NCBI RefSeq assembly: GCF_001540865.1 | Contig: NC_033635.1 | Location: 4,532,963-4,596,962, forward strand | Reading direction: 5' to 3' | DNA: 64,000 nucleotides | DNA from: Ananas comosus | Lineage: Eukaryota; Streptophyta; Magnoliopsida; Poales; Bromeliaceae | In this document: positions 45,304-56,488 of the stretch, piece after piece | Numbering within the stretch: the first letter of the stretch is position 1 | Layout of the letters: the number at the start of each line of letters is the position of its first letter | The notes under the pieces: model-generated | The model's input: only the letters and a program-made list of their open reading frames with translations | Databases searched by the model: none | Told to the model about the DNA's origin: nothing | Translations under genes and position numbers: made by a program

Positions 45304-47276
45304 TCTATACTACTTATAAAAGCGTGAGTTTTGAAATTTTTTTCTTTCCAAAAATGTCTCTATCTTTTTTACTAATATTGTCATGTCCAGTGAATTTCAA
45401 CCACTCATTTTAAATAAATCTTTAAATAATAATTTATTCTTAAATATAGATCTTAAGTTTTCGCCATTAGATCTCATCCAACGAATAAAAATAAAAGTAT
45501 CTGTCATTTTTGTTGACAAAAATACCCTCTATATCCGTTATCTCCTATCTACGCCCCGTTTCTCATATTTTTTTTTCCTACCAACCATACGTAAAACTAA
45601 ATTTATCTCTTATCTAACGTAATACCCGTCAATCATGCAATACCTTCGCTAATCACGTAATACGTAAAATTAAATTTATTTGCTGCCAACATATAGTATT
45701 CAAAATTAAAATTTAAATTTGTAATGCCCGCATAAATTTAATACCCGCGAATTTGATAATTTGAATTTTAATTTATGATAGTAGGTTTTTCCTTAAATAA
45801 AATAGTAGATTTAATTTTGACGAGTATTAAAATTTGGCGCGCCATAAAAGCGTTAAATATTGTTAAAAATATTTTAATACCCCAAATCAAAACTAAATCG
45901 TTAATTAAATATAATTTTAAATATTTTTAACAAAATATTCAATATTTAAATAATGCGTCGTAAAAGCATAGAATATTTTTTAAAAAAATTAATACCCGCC
46001 CAATCAAAACAAAATCGTTAATTAAATATAATTTTAAATATTTTTACCAAAATATTCAACACCAAAATATTCTCCGTGTTCTCAAATATAAAATATATTT
46101 TATCTATTTTAAATAAATCTTCAAATAATAATTTATTCTCAAATATAGATCTTAAGTTTTCGCCATTGGATCTCATCCAACGAATAAAAATAAAAGTATC
46201 TGTTATTTTTGTTGACAAAAATATCCTTTTTTTCAAATATTTTTTTCTACCCAACAATCATGTAATACGTAAAACTAAATTTATCTCTTATCTAACGTCC
46301 TACCCGCCAATCACGTAATATCTCCGCTAATCACGTAATATGTAAAATTAAATTTATTACATATCCAAACATTTTCTCAAATATTTTTTTTCTCAAACGT
46401 AATACCTACCAATCTAAGTACCAAAATTAAATTTTAAATTTGTAATGCCCGCCAAAATTTAATACCCGCGAATTTGATAATTTGAATTTTAATTTAAAAT
46501 ATTTCTCTTTTTATCATTTCACATGAATAAAATTATTAAGAACTAATTATTTGGATGGATTGAAGTATGAATTGAATTAGATTGATTTTCTAGGACAAGA
46601 TAATGCTAACACACATTGGCATGAAAAAATTATTAATAACTAATTATTTGGATGGATTGAAGCATGAATCGAATTAGATTCATACTCTAGAACAAGATAG
46701 TGCTATAACACACATTGGCATTTGGAGAGACACTATTGTAAACAATTCAGTTGTTGTATAAAAATAGTGCACTTTAATATCGATAATTAGGATAAATGTA
46801 CTTTTTAATATTTTATTTTTTTGTGGTATTTTAAATTTATTTATCAGGATCAATTTAGCAAAATTTTATAAGTAAAATTGTGCTTAATCCACCTATTCCA
46901 AAAACTCAAGAAATAAAATTAAGCTAAATTTTTTACTTATATGAATTCTTATTAAATTTACATTTTTTTTAATTTTATCTATTCTGATGATTTACTAATA
47001 TTTATTTTATTATTTTTCTTACTTACAATGCAATTTGTACGGAAGGGGAACTAATGGTGACATTTTCAATTAGTTTAGTGACGAATTTTGTATTTTTTTT
47101 TAATGATACCATGATAGATTTTGTGTTCTTTCTTTTATGATATTGTAATTCTATTTTTTATTTCTATCATTTTATTTTAGTAATGATTAAATATTATTTA
47201 TCGAATCTATAATATTTATTTATAAATTTTTTTTTTTAGTATTTGTGTGACGTGCGTTGCACGTGCACTTAACTAG
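45304..47276 (+). mobile_element. Non-autonomous Helitron-type element
   Basis: A|TC start (TCTATACTACTTATAAAAGC) and CTAG|T end (GTGCACTTAACTAG), with the hairpin ACGTGC-GTT-GCACGT just upstream of the 3' end. These fit the Helitron rules (5' TC, 3' hairpin plus CTRR, A-T target, no duplication). A ~300-bp block of the head region recurs inside (about 45410-45530 and 46090-46230). No Rep/helicase gene. Confidence 0.75.
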
Positions 47277-49235
47277 TACTAATAAAAGCGTGAGTTTTGA
47301 ATTTTTTCCTCTTTCCAAAAGTATCTCTATCTGTTTTACTAATATTTTCATGTCCAGTCATTTTCAACCAATCATTTCAAATAATTATTTAAATAATAAT
47401 TTATTTCAAATATATATCTTAAGTTTATGCCATTAGATCTTATCCAACGAGTAAAAATAAAAGTATATTTCACTTTTGTTGACAAAAATATTCTTAATAT
47501 CCGTTATCTCATATCTATGTATTTCTCAAATATTTTCTTTCTATCCGTACATAGAATTAAATTTATCTCCTATCTAACGTAATATCCGCCAATCCGCCAA
47601 TCACGTAATACGTAAAACTAAATTTACTTCATATCTACGTGTTTTCTCAAATATTTTCTTTCTCAACCACAAATTATGTAATACTCAAAATTAAATAAAT
47701 TTTAAATTTTGAATTACGCATAAATTAAATCTACTATTTATGCTATCTACCTGTTTTCTTAAATATTTCATTTTATAATACCCGCCAATCACATAGCACT
47801 CAAAATTAAATTTTAAATTTTATTTTAAAGTTTGAATTAAGCATGAATTAAATCTACCATCTACGCATTTCCTCAAATATTTTCTTTCTAATATACCCAC
47901 CAATCCTTTCTCATGCACGCCAAAATTTAATACCCGTCAATCTGATAATTAAATTTAATACCCGTCAATCTGATAATTTAAATTTTAATTCATAATAATA
48001 GATTTTCTAAGTAGATTTAATTTTGGGATATTAAATTTTGGCGTGCCATTTAAGCGTAGAATATTACTAAAAAAATTTAATACCCGTCCAATCAAATCTA
48101 AATAGTTAATTAAATATAATTTTAAATTTTTTTAGCAAAATATTCAATATTTAAGTAAAATCCGTCAAAATATTTTACACGTTTCTCAAATATAGAGCAT
48201 ATCTTAATATTCTCGCATATAATATCTATAATACTCAATCTTTATCTTATTATAATACTTATCACACATACAATACATCTTTTTTCGGTATTTTCTCATT
48301 CTCACCTATAAGTATATTTTTTAGTAATATCCTTTTTCACTTTCACCTATATTTTTTCAAATATTATCAAATATTTTTTTTAATAATATCCTTTCTCATT
48401 CATTGCCGACACATCGTCATCATCCTCCTCATCGTCATCGCCAACGGTGGCATATTGTTGCCTTCGCTACCTTTGCCACAGTTAAAGAGGTATTTTCATC
48501 CAATCTGAAATTTTTTTAATGTTCTTTTATACTATTTTTAGCATATATATATTTTTTTTATTTACTCATTTTCATCTATACATTTCTCAAATATCTATAC
48601 ATTTCTCTCAAATATAAAGTATATATTTTTTTGTAATATCCTTTTTCATTTTTATCTATATTTTTTTTAAAATATTCTCAAATTTTTTTTTAGCAATATC
48701 CTTCTCATTTGTCCCTGTCGCTGGCACCGACATATCGTCATCGTCCTCCTTATTATCACTGTAATCACCGGCGCCGGCACATTGTCGCCTTGGCCACCTT
48801 CACCACAGTTAGAAAGGTATTTTGATCCCACTAGAAATTTTCTCTTTTATTTTTTTAATGTGCCTTTATATTGTTTTACTTCTTTAAGTTTTTTTTCATG
48901 ATTTTTTATCTATCATATTGGGATTGGGGCTAAACTTAAGCAGGAAAAAAAAATTGCTATTTGAAATTTGGATTGCTTAGATTAAATATGGGCAAGCCTG
49001 CTTAATTTTGGCCTTTAGCATATTTAAATTTCTACTTACAATTGTGATAAACTCTTCGGCCTAAACTAAAGAACCTACAAAAAACTAATTGATTTGGGCT
49101 TCAACTTATTTAGATTGTAATTTGAACTTAAAATTGTTTAGATCTGAAATAAATTTATTAGGACAAAATAAAATACTCCAGAATGAAAGATTTAAATTGA
49201 TTTGGGTTTGGACTTGCCTAGGTGTACTAAATTTA
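47277..49235 (+). mobile_element. Helitron-related sequence, 3' end not seen
   Basis: It begins directly at the end of the previous element with a shortened head (TACTAATAAAAGCGTGAGTT). It contains the same internal blocks as 45304-47276 plus two diverged copies of a CATCGTCATCGTCCTCC-type block (about 48395-48500 and 48710-48840) that also occurs at 17339-18240. A CTAG hairpin end is missing before the next head at 49236. Confidence 0.5.
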
Positions 49236-49872
49236 TCTATACTACTTATAAAAGAGTGAGTTTTAAAATTTTTTTCTTTTCCAAAGTGCTATCCCCTATT
49301 AATATAATTCCAATCATATACTAACGATATCATTCATTCAACTTTTATGATATAAATCACAGCCGTACAATTTTTATTTTATTTTCAAATTATCATAAAA
49401 TATATTAATTCTTAGTCATTGGATATAATTCTTATATTCAATGGCCGACGAATTAAATATCCGTCATTTTTTTTATCTAAATTGTCCTCAGACAATGCGT
49501 ATTAAATTTAAATTTACAAATTTTGGATATCAAATTTGAATAAACAATTAAATTATTTAATTACGGTGAATCAAAATTAAATTTCAAATTTCAAAGTAAA
49601 TGTGAATTAAATTTTGACGCTTTTAGTTTAAACAATATACTTAAAATTTAAATTTATTAGAATTCAAAAAATATATAAAAATAATATAGGATATTGCAGA
49701 TATTTTCTAAAATAATATAACATATAAATTTATAAATATAAATTTTATTGTAAATTTTTTTTGTAAATTTTAAAATTTTAAAATTCATACCACCAATAAC
49801 TATTAAAATTTAAAATATAAATATAAATTTAATTTAATTGAATGTGACGTGTATCGCAAGTACTATAACTAG
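49236..49872 (+). mobile_element. Short Helitron-type element, 637 bp
   Basis: Starts A|TCTATACTACTTATAAAAG and ends ACTATAACTAG|T. The pre-terminal hairpin is degraded (GTGACGTGTATCGCAAGTAC). The interior is unlike the larger copies, suggesting an internal deletion or a separate subfamily. Confidence 0.6.
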
Positions 49873-50237
49873 TAACATAAAATGCATCACTTTATTTTCA
49901 CTTCTTTTTAATATTTATCTTAAAAATAATTTATTTTTGAAAATCGTTTTATATAACGTGAATTAAATCATATGTTTTAACACAAAAAAAATATTAATAC
50001 AAGAATTTTTTTTTGAGTTTCAAAAGAACACATATTTAAACAGGTTAAAAAACTCTATATTTTTAAAGACAGCATGTTGTATATTTATAATACTTACTTG
50101 CAAATATTACACTACTTATGAATAGAAAGTCGGTGACGAACTACTTTTGATAAAAAAAAAAAAAACTCAACAACCCTTTTGGTCTTAAAACTCTCTAAGA
50201 TTCCAATTTTTCAAACGAAAATCTGGATTCTAAACTC

Positions 50238-51129
50238 TGTTACATCTGCCCAAATAAAGAGAAGAGTATTAGAGGTCGTAGTAGGAGAAGAGTAATTAGG
50301 AGAGTCAATAAGAGAAGAGGAAAAGAGGAGAGCTTAGCTTTTTTCTTGTTGAAGCTTCAGAACCAGGGGCGGTCGGCCGTGGTGATCGAGAAAGGGCGAG
50401 GAGCTTCGTTGATGGGCGGAACAAAGAAGGAGCGACAGCAGGAAGCGGAAGCTCGAAGCAGAGTTAGGCTTTGGGTCGGAGCCTCAGATTTCCGGAGCGG
50501 AGGAAAAGGCGAACCCAAGAACCGCCGGGCTGTGGATAGTTAGGAGACGGGCGAACCGACGCCCGCTTGCCCGCATACAGGTGGATTGGGCGGCCCGGCT
50601 CGCGGATCGGGGCGAGAAGGCGGACCCAAGACTCGTCGGACTATCGATAGTACGGAGAAAGGCGAACCGGCGGCCGCTTACCCGACTACCAGGCATTCTT
50701 GGACCGGACCAGCCCGCTCTGGCCCACATTTCCATCGAATTCGGTCCACGAGGAATCAGAAGCCCTTCTTGTATTTCAATTCTCAGTTTAGTACTATTCA
50801 ATTTAACAAATTGCATTGTAGTCCATTGTACAAGGGAATAAATAGACAGATTGTAACTGAACTCGGAGATTATTATGGAAATTGATATTTTCTTCTACTC
50901 TCATCTTCTTCCTTCACCTCTTCTCTGACTCAATACCTCTTCTATTCTTCCCTTATCTCTCTCTTTTTTTTCAATCCCATCCTTTCATTTTTATTCTTTG
51001 ATCCCACTGCGTATGTTTGGATGCGGCAGTCATTGTGATGCTTATTTGATAAGACCATCGTCCTCAACATCGTCCTCGTCTTAGCAAAATATCACCATAG
51101 ACGGGTTGCGTAGAGTCAGGTACGTTACA
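50238..51129 (+). repeat. Gypsy 5' LTR (probable)
   Basis: Proposed limits TGTTACATCTGCCC to GGTACGTTACA, placed because a primer site follows two bases later. There is no 3' LTR to confirm them. The LTR is GC-rich in the middle and holds a diverged ~110-bp tandem duplication (about 50505-50612 and 50613-50720; shared AAGGCGAACCCAAGA / AAGGCGGACCCAAGA). Confidence 0.6.
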
Positions 51130-51131
51130 AT

Positions 51132-51146
51132 TGGTATCAAAGCAGT
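51132..51146 (+). other. Gypsy primer-binding site (tRNA-Met)
   Basis: TGGTATCAAAGCAG is one substitution from TGGTATCAGAGC, the common initiator-tRNA-Met primer site of plant LTR elements. Confidence 0.75.
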
Positions 51147-51516
51147 TTGATCCCAGGACACTGTGTGGTGAAATCGCTTCCTAACTCCAATCGTAGCATT
51201 ATCGAGTTTAATCGCGAGTAAATTTCTGCGCTGCCAAATCTGATTCGAGATTGGGTTTGGATAAAAGAAATCACCACAGAAATAACCCTAAATCGAATCA
51301 CGATTAGAGGACACCCCCTTAATCCTCAGATCCATAGTATCCCATTGGGCAATAACTTAACCAATAGGATCAGCCCTCCGGAAACCATCATAAGGCAACC
51401 AATCATTCAAACCAAGATTCATTTCTTGCGAAAAATACTTTTCTGAGCATCAAGATTGGGGGCAATCGAGCATTAAGTTTAAATTTAATCCAAATGAGTA
51501 TTTAGAAGAAATAGAA

Positions 51517-51630
51517 ATGGCCGAAGGAACTAGATTGAGATATCTCAGTGATCACCTCCGTTCCTTAGAAGAAAGGTTCCAGAAATTGGGGGCCGAGCAT
51601 CAAACAGAGATGGAAGTACTCAACCATTAG
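51517..51630 (+). pseudogene. Gypsy gag, N-terminal fragment
   Basis: Frame from ATG: MAEGTRLRYLSDHLRSLEER, a coiled-coil-like start typical of plant Gypsy gag. An in-frame TAG at 51628 and the Copia insertion 40 bp later break it. Confidence 0.65.
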
Positions 51631-51673
51631 ATCGCTGAAGTAAAAGGGACTGGGCAGCGACTATATGAAGTGT

Positions 51674-52219
51674 TGTTACATTTTATTATTAAATGTTAAT
51701 TTTTTTTTTTATAACATTTGCATTGAAGATGACATAACCTATGCATGCATTCATAGTGCATTCCTATAACCTATGCACGTATTTTCATTCCTATAACTCC
51801 AAGCTATTTAATTCTTGTAAGTTTCACATTTAATTAGAAAGTTAATATCATATAACTTCTAACCCTATGAGCCTATATATAGAGTGCATTTCGTTTTTTG
51901 AAATAATGAAAAAAAAAATAATAAGTTATTTCTATTCCTGTGAGAAAGAGAAGGTCAAAGAAAGGTGTTCTTTTGATGGAGCTTTCGGCTCATCTACTTG
52001 TGCAGAGTTGGTGAAGCCGCACGACGAGAGTCGAGCCGTTGTATCCTGGAGGGGACAAGTCAGTGCTCTGCTACATCGGTTCAAAGGCTTTGCCAATCGC
52101 AGAGGGCTTGAATCTCCTTAAAGAGAGCGAGATATCCGTGCCTCGGCTTGATCGACTCGTTGATACTTTTTTAAATTATTTTGTAGCTAACCTCTATTTT
52201 TTGAATATTTACACCAACA
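51674..52219 (+). repeat. Copia 5' LTR
   Basis: 546 bp from TGTTACA to CCAACA. Contains GCCTATATATAGAGTGC (about 51870), a TATA box. Gag starts only 20 bp downstream, with no TGGTATCAGAGC-like primer site in between. Confidence 0.9.
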
Positions 52220-52238
52220 ATTTTAAGGAGATTCAAAG

Positions 52239-52916
52239 ATGGAGGCTACACGCGTAAAGTTCAACGATACAGCCGGAGATCTCAACAAGCCCTTCCGCTT
52301 CAACGGAAGCCACTTCAAGAGGTGGAAAGGAAAAGTGTTATTCTACCTCAATTTACTTAAAGTTGCATATGTTCTCACGGAGAAGAATCCAAAGAAAATG
52401 AATACCGATGATATAAATGAAGACGAACTTCTCGAACACTATGAGAAAACTGAAAAATACGAGAATGATGAGTATAACTGTCGGTATTATCTTCTTAACT
52501 GCCTTTCGGATCAATTTTATGATTATTATGAAAACACTTACTCCTCTGCAAAGAAGATTTGGAAGGCATTGCAACTTAAATATGATATAGAGCAAGCTGG
52601 TGCAAAGAAATATGCTGCTAGCCGCTTCTTTCGCTACCAGATGGTCGAAGGAAAGTCCGTGGTTGAGCAAGTTCAAGACTTTCAGATGATCGCTCATGAA
52701 GTTCAATCTGAAGGAGTCAAGTTTGGAGATAACTTGATCGTACTAGGGATCATCGACAAGCTACCACCATCATGGAGGGAATTCCGAAAAACCCTTCGAC
52801 ATAAGCAAAAGGAAATGTCTCTCGAGACATTAATTGCACGCAGTCGCGTGGAAGAGGGGGCAAAAGGCCAAGATACACTTGAAGCAAAGAGAATGATGCT
52901 AGCGCCACTAAGGTAA
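52239..52916 (+). pseudogene. Copia gag (UBN2-type)
   Basis: 225 residues from ATG. An N-terminal [20 protein letters not shown] block and a central [20 protein letters not shown] are typical of Copia gag UBN2 domains. The frame ends just before the CCHC knuckle, which lies in another frame, so a frameshift separates them. Confidence 0.8.
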
Positions 52917-52969
52917 ACTTAGTATCTTTTAATACTTTACCTAATAACAATCGTTCTAGAAAAACATAC

Positions 52970-53239
52970 TTGAAGCCTAAGAAGAAAATTAGAAAGAACA
53001 GTGATAGACCTCAATTTAAGAAAAATGACCAAGGACCTCCTTCTTATGTGAAAAATATAGTTTGCTATGTCTGTGACAAAAGTGGGCATATTGCTCGAAC
53101 TTGCAAATACCGGAAACATAAAGCTTTACCTCAAGCTAATGTTACCGAGGAGCCACTTGTGGCGATGATAACAGACATATGCTTAGTGGAGAATGCTGAA
53201 AGATGGTGGGCAGACTCTGGTGCCAATAGGCATGTCTGA
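52970..53239 (+). pseudogene. Copia zinc knuckle and protease start
   Basis: CYVCDKSGHIARTC fits C-x2-C-x4-H-x4-C. WWADSGANRHV carries the aspartic protease DSG motif. A TGA at 53237-53239 interrupts the protease. Confidence 0.8.
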
Positions 53240-53293
53240 CATGATGAGACTTGGTTTAAAATATATACTCCCTATGAACAACTAAGAAGTATT

Positions 53294-53656
53294 ATGCTTG
53301 GTGATTCGCATACTTCTGAAGTTTTAGGAAGTGGTGAGGTCGAGTTAAAATTTTCTTCTGAAAGGGTGCTTATTTTGAAAGATGTGCTGTATACACCCTC
53401 GATTAGAAAGAACTTGATGTCAAGTTTTCTTTTTCATAAAGCTGGCTTCAAACAGACCATCGAGTCTGATCAGTATATGATTTCAAAGAATGAAAAATTT
53501 GTAGGTAAAGGTTATGCATGCGACGGAATGTTTAAATTAAACATTGAGAATAAAGCATTATCTACTTCTGCTTACATGCTTTCTTCTGTGAATTTTTGGC
53601 ATGCTCATTTGTGTCATATCAACAGCAGATATGTTAGCTTGATGAGTAGTTTATGA
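53294..53656 (+). pseudogene. Copia protease C-terminus and GAG-pre-integrase
   Basis: Same frame as the preceding piece. LKDVLYTPSIRKNLMS is the usual end of the protease region. NFWHAHLCHINSRYVSLM is the H..H zinc-binding start of integrase. Ends at a TGA at 53654. Confidence 0.75.
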
Positions 53657-53668
53657 TTAATTCCCAGA

Positions 53669-54229
53669 TTGAATAGTGATTTTGACAAATGTGAAACATA
53701 TAGTAAGTCAAAAATCACTAAACGACCTCATAAAAATATTGAAAGAAGTACCGAATTACTTAAGCTAATTCACAGTGATATTTGTGAATTTGAAGGTAAT
53801 CTAACTCGTGGAGGAAATAGATATTTTATCACTTTTATTGATGACTTTTCAAAATATACTTATGTTTATTTATTAAAAAATAAAAGAGATACTTTTGAAA
53901 ATTTTAAAGATTTCCTCCATGAAGTAGAAAACCAATTCGGTAAAAAGATAAAGAGAATTAGAAATGATCGAGGTCGTGAGTATGAATCTACAGGATTCAA
54001 CTCTTTTGTGCAGTCTTTAGGAATTATCCATGAGACTACTGCTCTATATTCACCTGCCTTTAATGGAGTGGCTGAGAGAAAAAATAGAACACTTATTGAG
54101 CTAACAAATGCTATGATGGTTGACACTGGTGTACCCTTAAATCTTTGGGGTGAAGCTATTTTAACTATATGTTATGTCTTGAATCGCGTGCCACATAAGA
54201 AGTCTAAGGTGACACCCTTTGAATTGTGA
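53669..54229 (+). pseudogene. Copia integrase core
   Basis: The catalytic D,D,E residues are visible in IHSDICEFEG, RNDRGREYES and GVAERKNRTLIE. The frame is continuous with the pre-integrase piece apart from the stop. Ends at a TGA at 54227. 54230-54720 is broken by several further stops. Confidence 0.8.
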
Positions 54230-54726
54230 AAAGGTTATAAACCAAATTTGGGATATCTTAAAGTGTGGGGTTGTCTAGCATATGTGAGGCTATCAGACCC
54301 TAAAAACCCAAATTGGGTGTTAGAGTTGCCACTTGTGTTTTTCTTGGATATGCTTTGAACAGTACGGTCTATAGATTTTTAGACATTGAAAATAATGTGA
54401 TTTTTGAATGAAGAGATGCTATTTTTCATGAAGAAAATTTTTCTTATAAATCGAAAAATAGTGGGGGTGAAGATTTTAAAAGTGTTTCAAATAATCCGAG
54501 TTCTTCAAACTATTTCTTACAAAATCAAGAAGAAAATATTTTTGAACCAAGAAGAAATAAACGAAACAGAATAGAAAAGGATTTTGGCCCTGATTATGTT
54601 GTTATGAATATTGAATAAAATTCACTTTCTTTACAAGAAGCTTTATGTTCAAATGATTCAATTTTTTGAAAAGAGACTGTATCTGATGAGATGGAATCCC
54701 TAATTTCTAATAAAACATGAAAATTA

Positions 54727-55512
54727 GTGGATTTACCTCCAGGCTGTACAACAATTGGTTGTAAATGGGTCCTCAGAAAGAAATTAAAACCGAAGGAGAG
54801 TGTAGACAAGTATAAAGCAAGACTTGTCGCAAAAGGTTATAAACAAAAAGAAAATCTAGACTTCTTTGATACCTTCTCTCCGGTGACGAGAGTGATATCC
54901 ATCAGAGCTCTGATTGCTATTGCTGCAATTCATGACTTACAAATTCATCAGATTGATGTAAAAACTGCCTTTCTAAATGGTAACCTAGATGAGAAAATTT
55001 ATATGGACCAACCTGACGGGTTCATTGAGCCTGGACAAGAAAATAAAGTGTGCAAGCTAAATAAATCCTTTTATGGCTTAAGGCAGGCACCTAGACAGTA
55101 ACATGAAAAATTTGATTCTTGCATGATTGAGAATGGCTTTAAATTAAACAAGTATGATAAGTGCATCTATTACAAAATTTTTGAAAAGTTGCATGTAATT
55201 GTTAGCCTTTATAGAGATGATTTGCTAATTTTTGGGTCTAACTTAAATGTTATAAATGAGACAAAAATTATGCTAAATTATTATTTTGAAATGAAAGATC
55301 TTGGTGAGGCTAACTATATTTTGGGTATGAAAATTACCAAAACACCGGATGAGATCTTTCTTGATCAGTCGCATTATGTTGAGAAAATTTTAAGAAAGTA
55401 TAACTTTCTTAATTGCAAGCATGTGACTACACCTTTTGATTCGAGTGTTCACTTATTTCCTATTAAAAGTGAAAATGAAAATACGCGCATAGGTTATAGG
55501 AATGCACTATGA
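54727..55512 (+). pseudogene. Copia reverse transcriptase, RNase H missing
   Basis: KARLVAKGYKQKENLDFFDT, QIDVKTAFLNGNLDEKIYM and FYGLRQAPRQ are canonical Copia RT blocks. An in-frame TAA at 55099-55101 splits the frame. The catalytic box reads YRDD instead of YVDD. The frame ends at 55512 where an inverted LTR fragment begins; the RNase H domain is absent. Confidence 0.8.
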
Positions 55513-55616
55513 ATGCATGTATAGATTATGTCATCTTCAATGCAAATGTTATAAAAAAAAAATTAACACTTAATAATAAAATGTAACAACATTCCTCCAT
55601 TCATTTTATTATTTCG
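55485..55616 (-). repeat. Inverted LTR-junction fragment inside the Copia element
   Basis: The stretch is the reverse complement of the first ~105 bp of the LTR plus about 25 bp of the internal end next to it (AATAATAAAATGA... and the G-rich tract). It pairs with 55915-56050. Confidence 0.85.
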
Positions 55617-55927
55617 CCTATGTGAGCATGGAAGTGGGGCCGCATCCTATGAGAACGGGCTTATTCTCAAATATGCTCATGAAAACCACGATCAGCACAG
55701 AGCCGTAACGTGCTAGCTATTAAAGCTCATGTCAACACCTGGATTGTTATATATGAGCCAATAACTTTCTATTTCCCCTAAGCAGCCAAAGTTCAAGTCT
55801 GAGACCACTTTGGCTCTGGAGTAGAGATTACTGTTTCACTAAGTGAATGTTCAATGCAGAGCACATCTTTATTATGTATAACGATCCCTTTTTGTCCATC
55901 AAATTCTCACATATTCTTAATAATAAA

Positions 55928-55943
55928 ATGAGTGGGGGAATAT
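55928..55943 (+). other. Copia polypurine tract
   Basis: ATGAGTGGGGGAATAT immediately before the 3' LTR, the expected plus-strand primer site. Confidence 0.75.
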
Positions 55944-56483
55944 TGTTACATTTTATTATTAAATGTTAATTTTTTTTTATAACATTTGCATTGAAGATGA
56001 CATAACCTATATATGCATTCATAGTGCATTCCTATAACCTATGCACGTATTTTTATTCCTATAACTCCAAGCTATTTAATTCTTGTAAGTTTCACATTTA
56101 ATTAGAAAGTTAATATCATATAACTTCTAATCCTATGAGCCTATATATAGAGTGCATTTCGTTTTTTGAAATAATGAAAAAAAAAAAAGTTATTTCTATT
56201 CCTGTGAGAAAGAGAAGGTCAAAGAAAGATGTTCTTTTGGTGGAGCTTTGGGCTCATCTACTTGTGCAGAGTTGGTGAAGCCGCACGACGAGGGTCGAGC
56301 CGTTTTATCCTGGAGGGGACAAGTCAGTGCGCTGCTGCATCGGTTCAAAGGCTTTGCCAACCGCAGAGGGCTTGAATCTCCTTAAAGAGAGCGAGATATC
56401 CGTGCCTCGGCTTGATCGACTCGTTGATACATTTTTAAATTATTTTGTAGCTAACCTCTATTTTTTGAATATTTACACCAACA
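55944..56483 (+). repeat. Copia 3' LTR
   Basis: 540 bp, same order as the 5' LTR. Followed at once by the TGAAG target duplication and resumed Gypsy gag. Confidence 0.9.
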
Positions 56484-56488
56484 TGAAG

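Larger units (their letters stand above)
51671..56483 (+). mobile_element. Ty1/Copia element inserted in Gypsy gag
   Basis: Two ~540-bp LTRs (TGTTACATTT...ACACCAACA) flank gag, a CCHC knuckle, protease, integrase and reverse transcriptase, in the Copia order (integrase before RT). The 5-bp repeat TGAAG occurs at 51666-51670 and 56484-56488. The 5' LTR has a 3-bp TGT repeat at its start. RNase H is missing and an inverted piece of the LTR lies in its place. By eye the LTRs differ at about a dozen positions plus short indels, so the insertion is fairly young. Confidence 0.9.

Noticed and set aside
46018..46318. 79-80-codon frames on both strands
   Set aside because: AT-rich Helitron interior; the same block occurs twice and is not conserved as protein.
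50346..50885. Overlapping frames of 65-110 codons in GC-rich DNA
   Set aside because: They fall in the Gypsy LTR tandem duplication, and frames on both strands are equally open.
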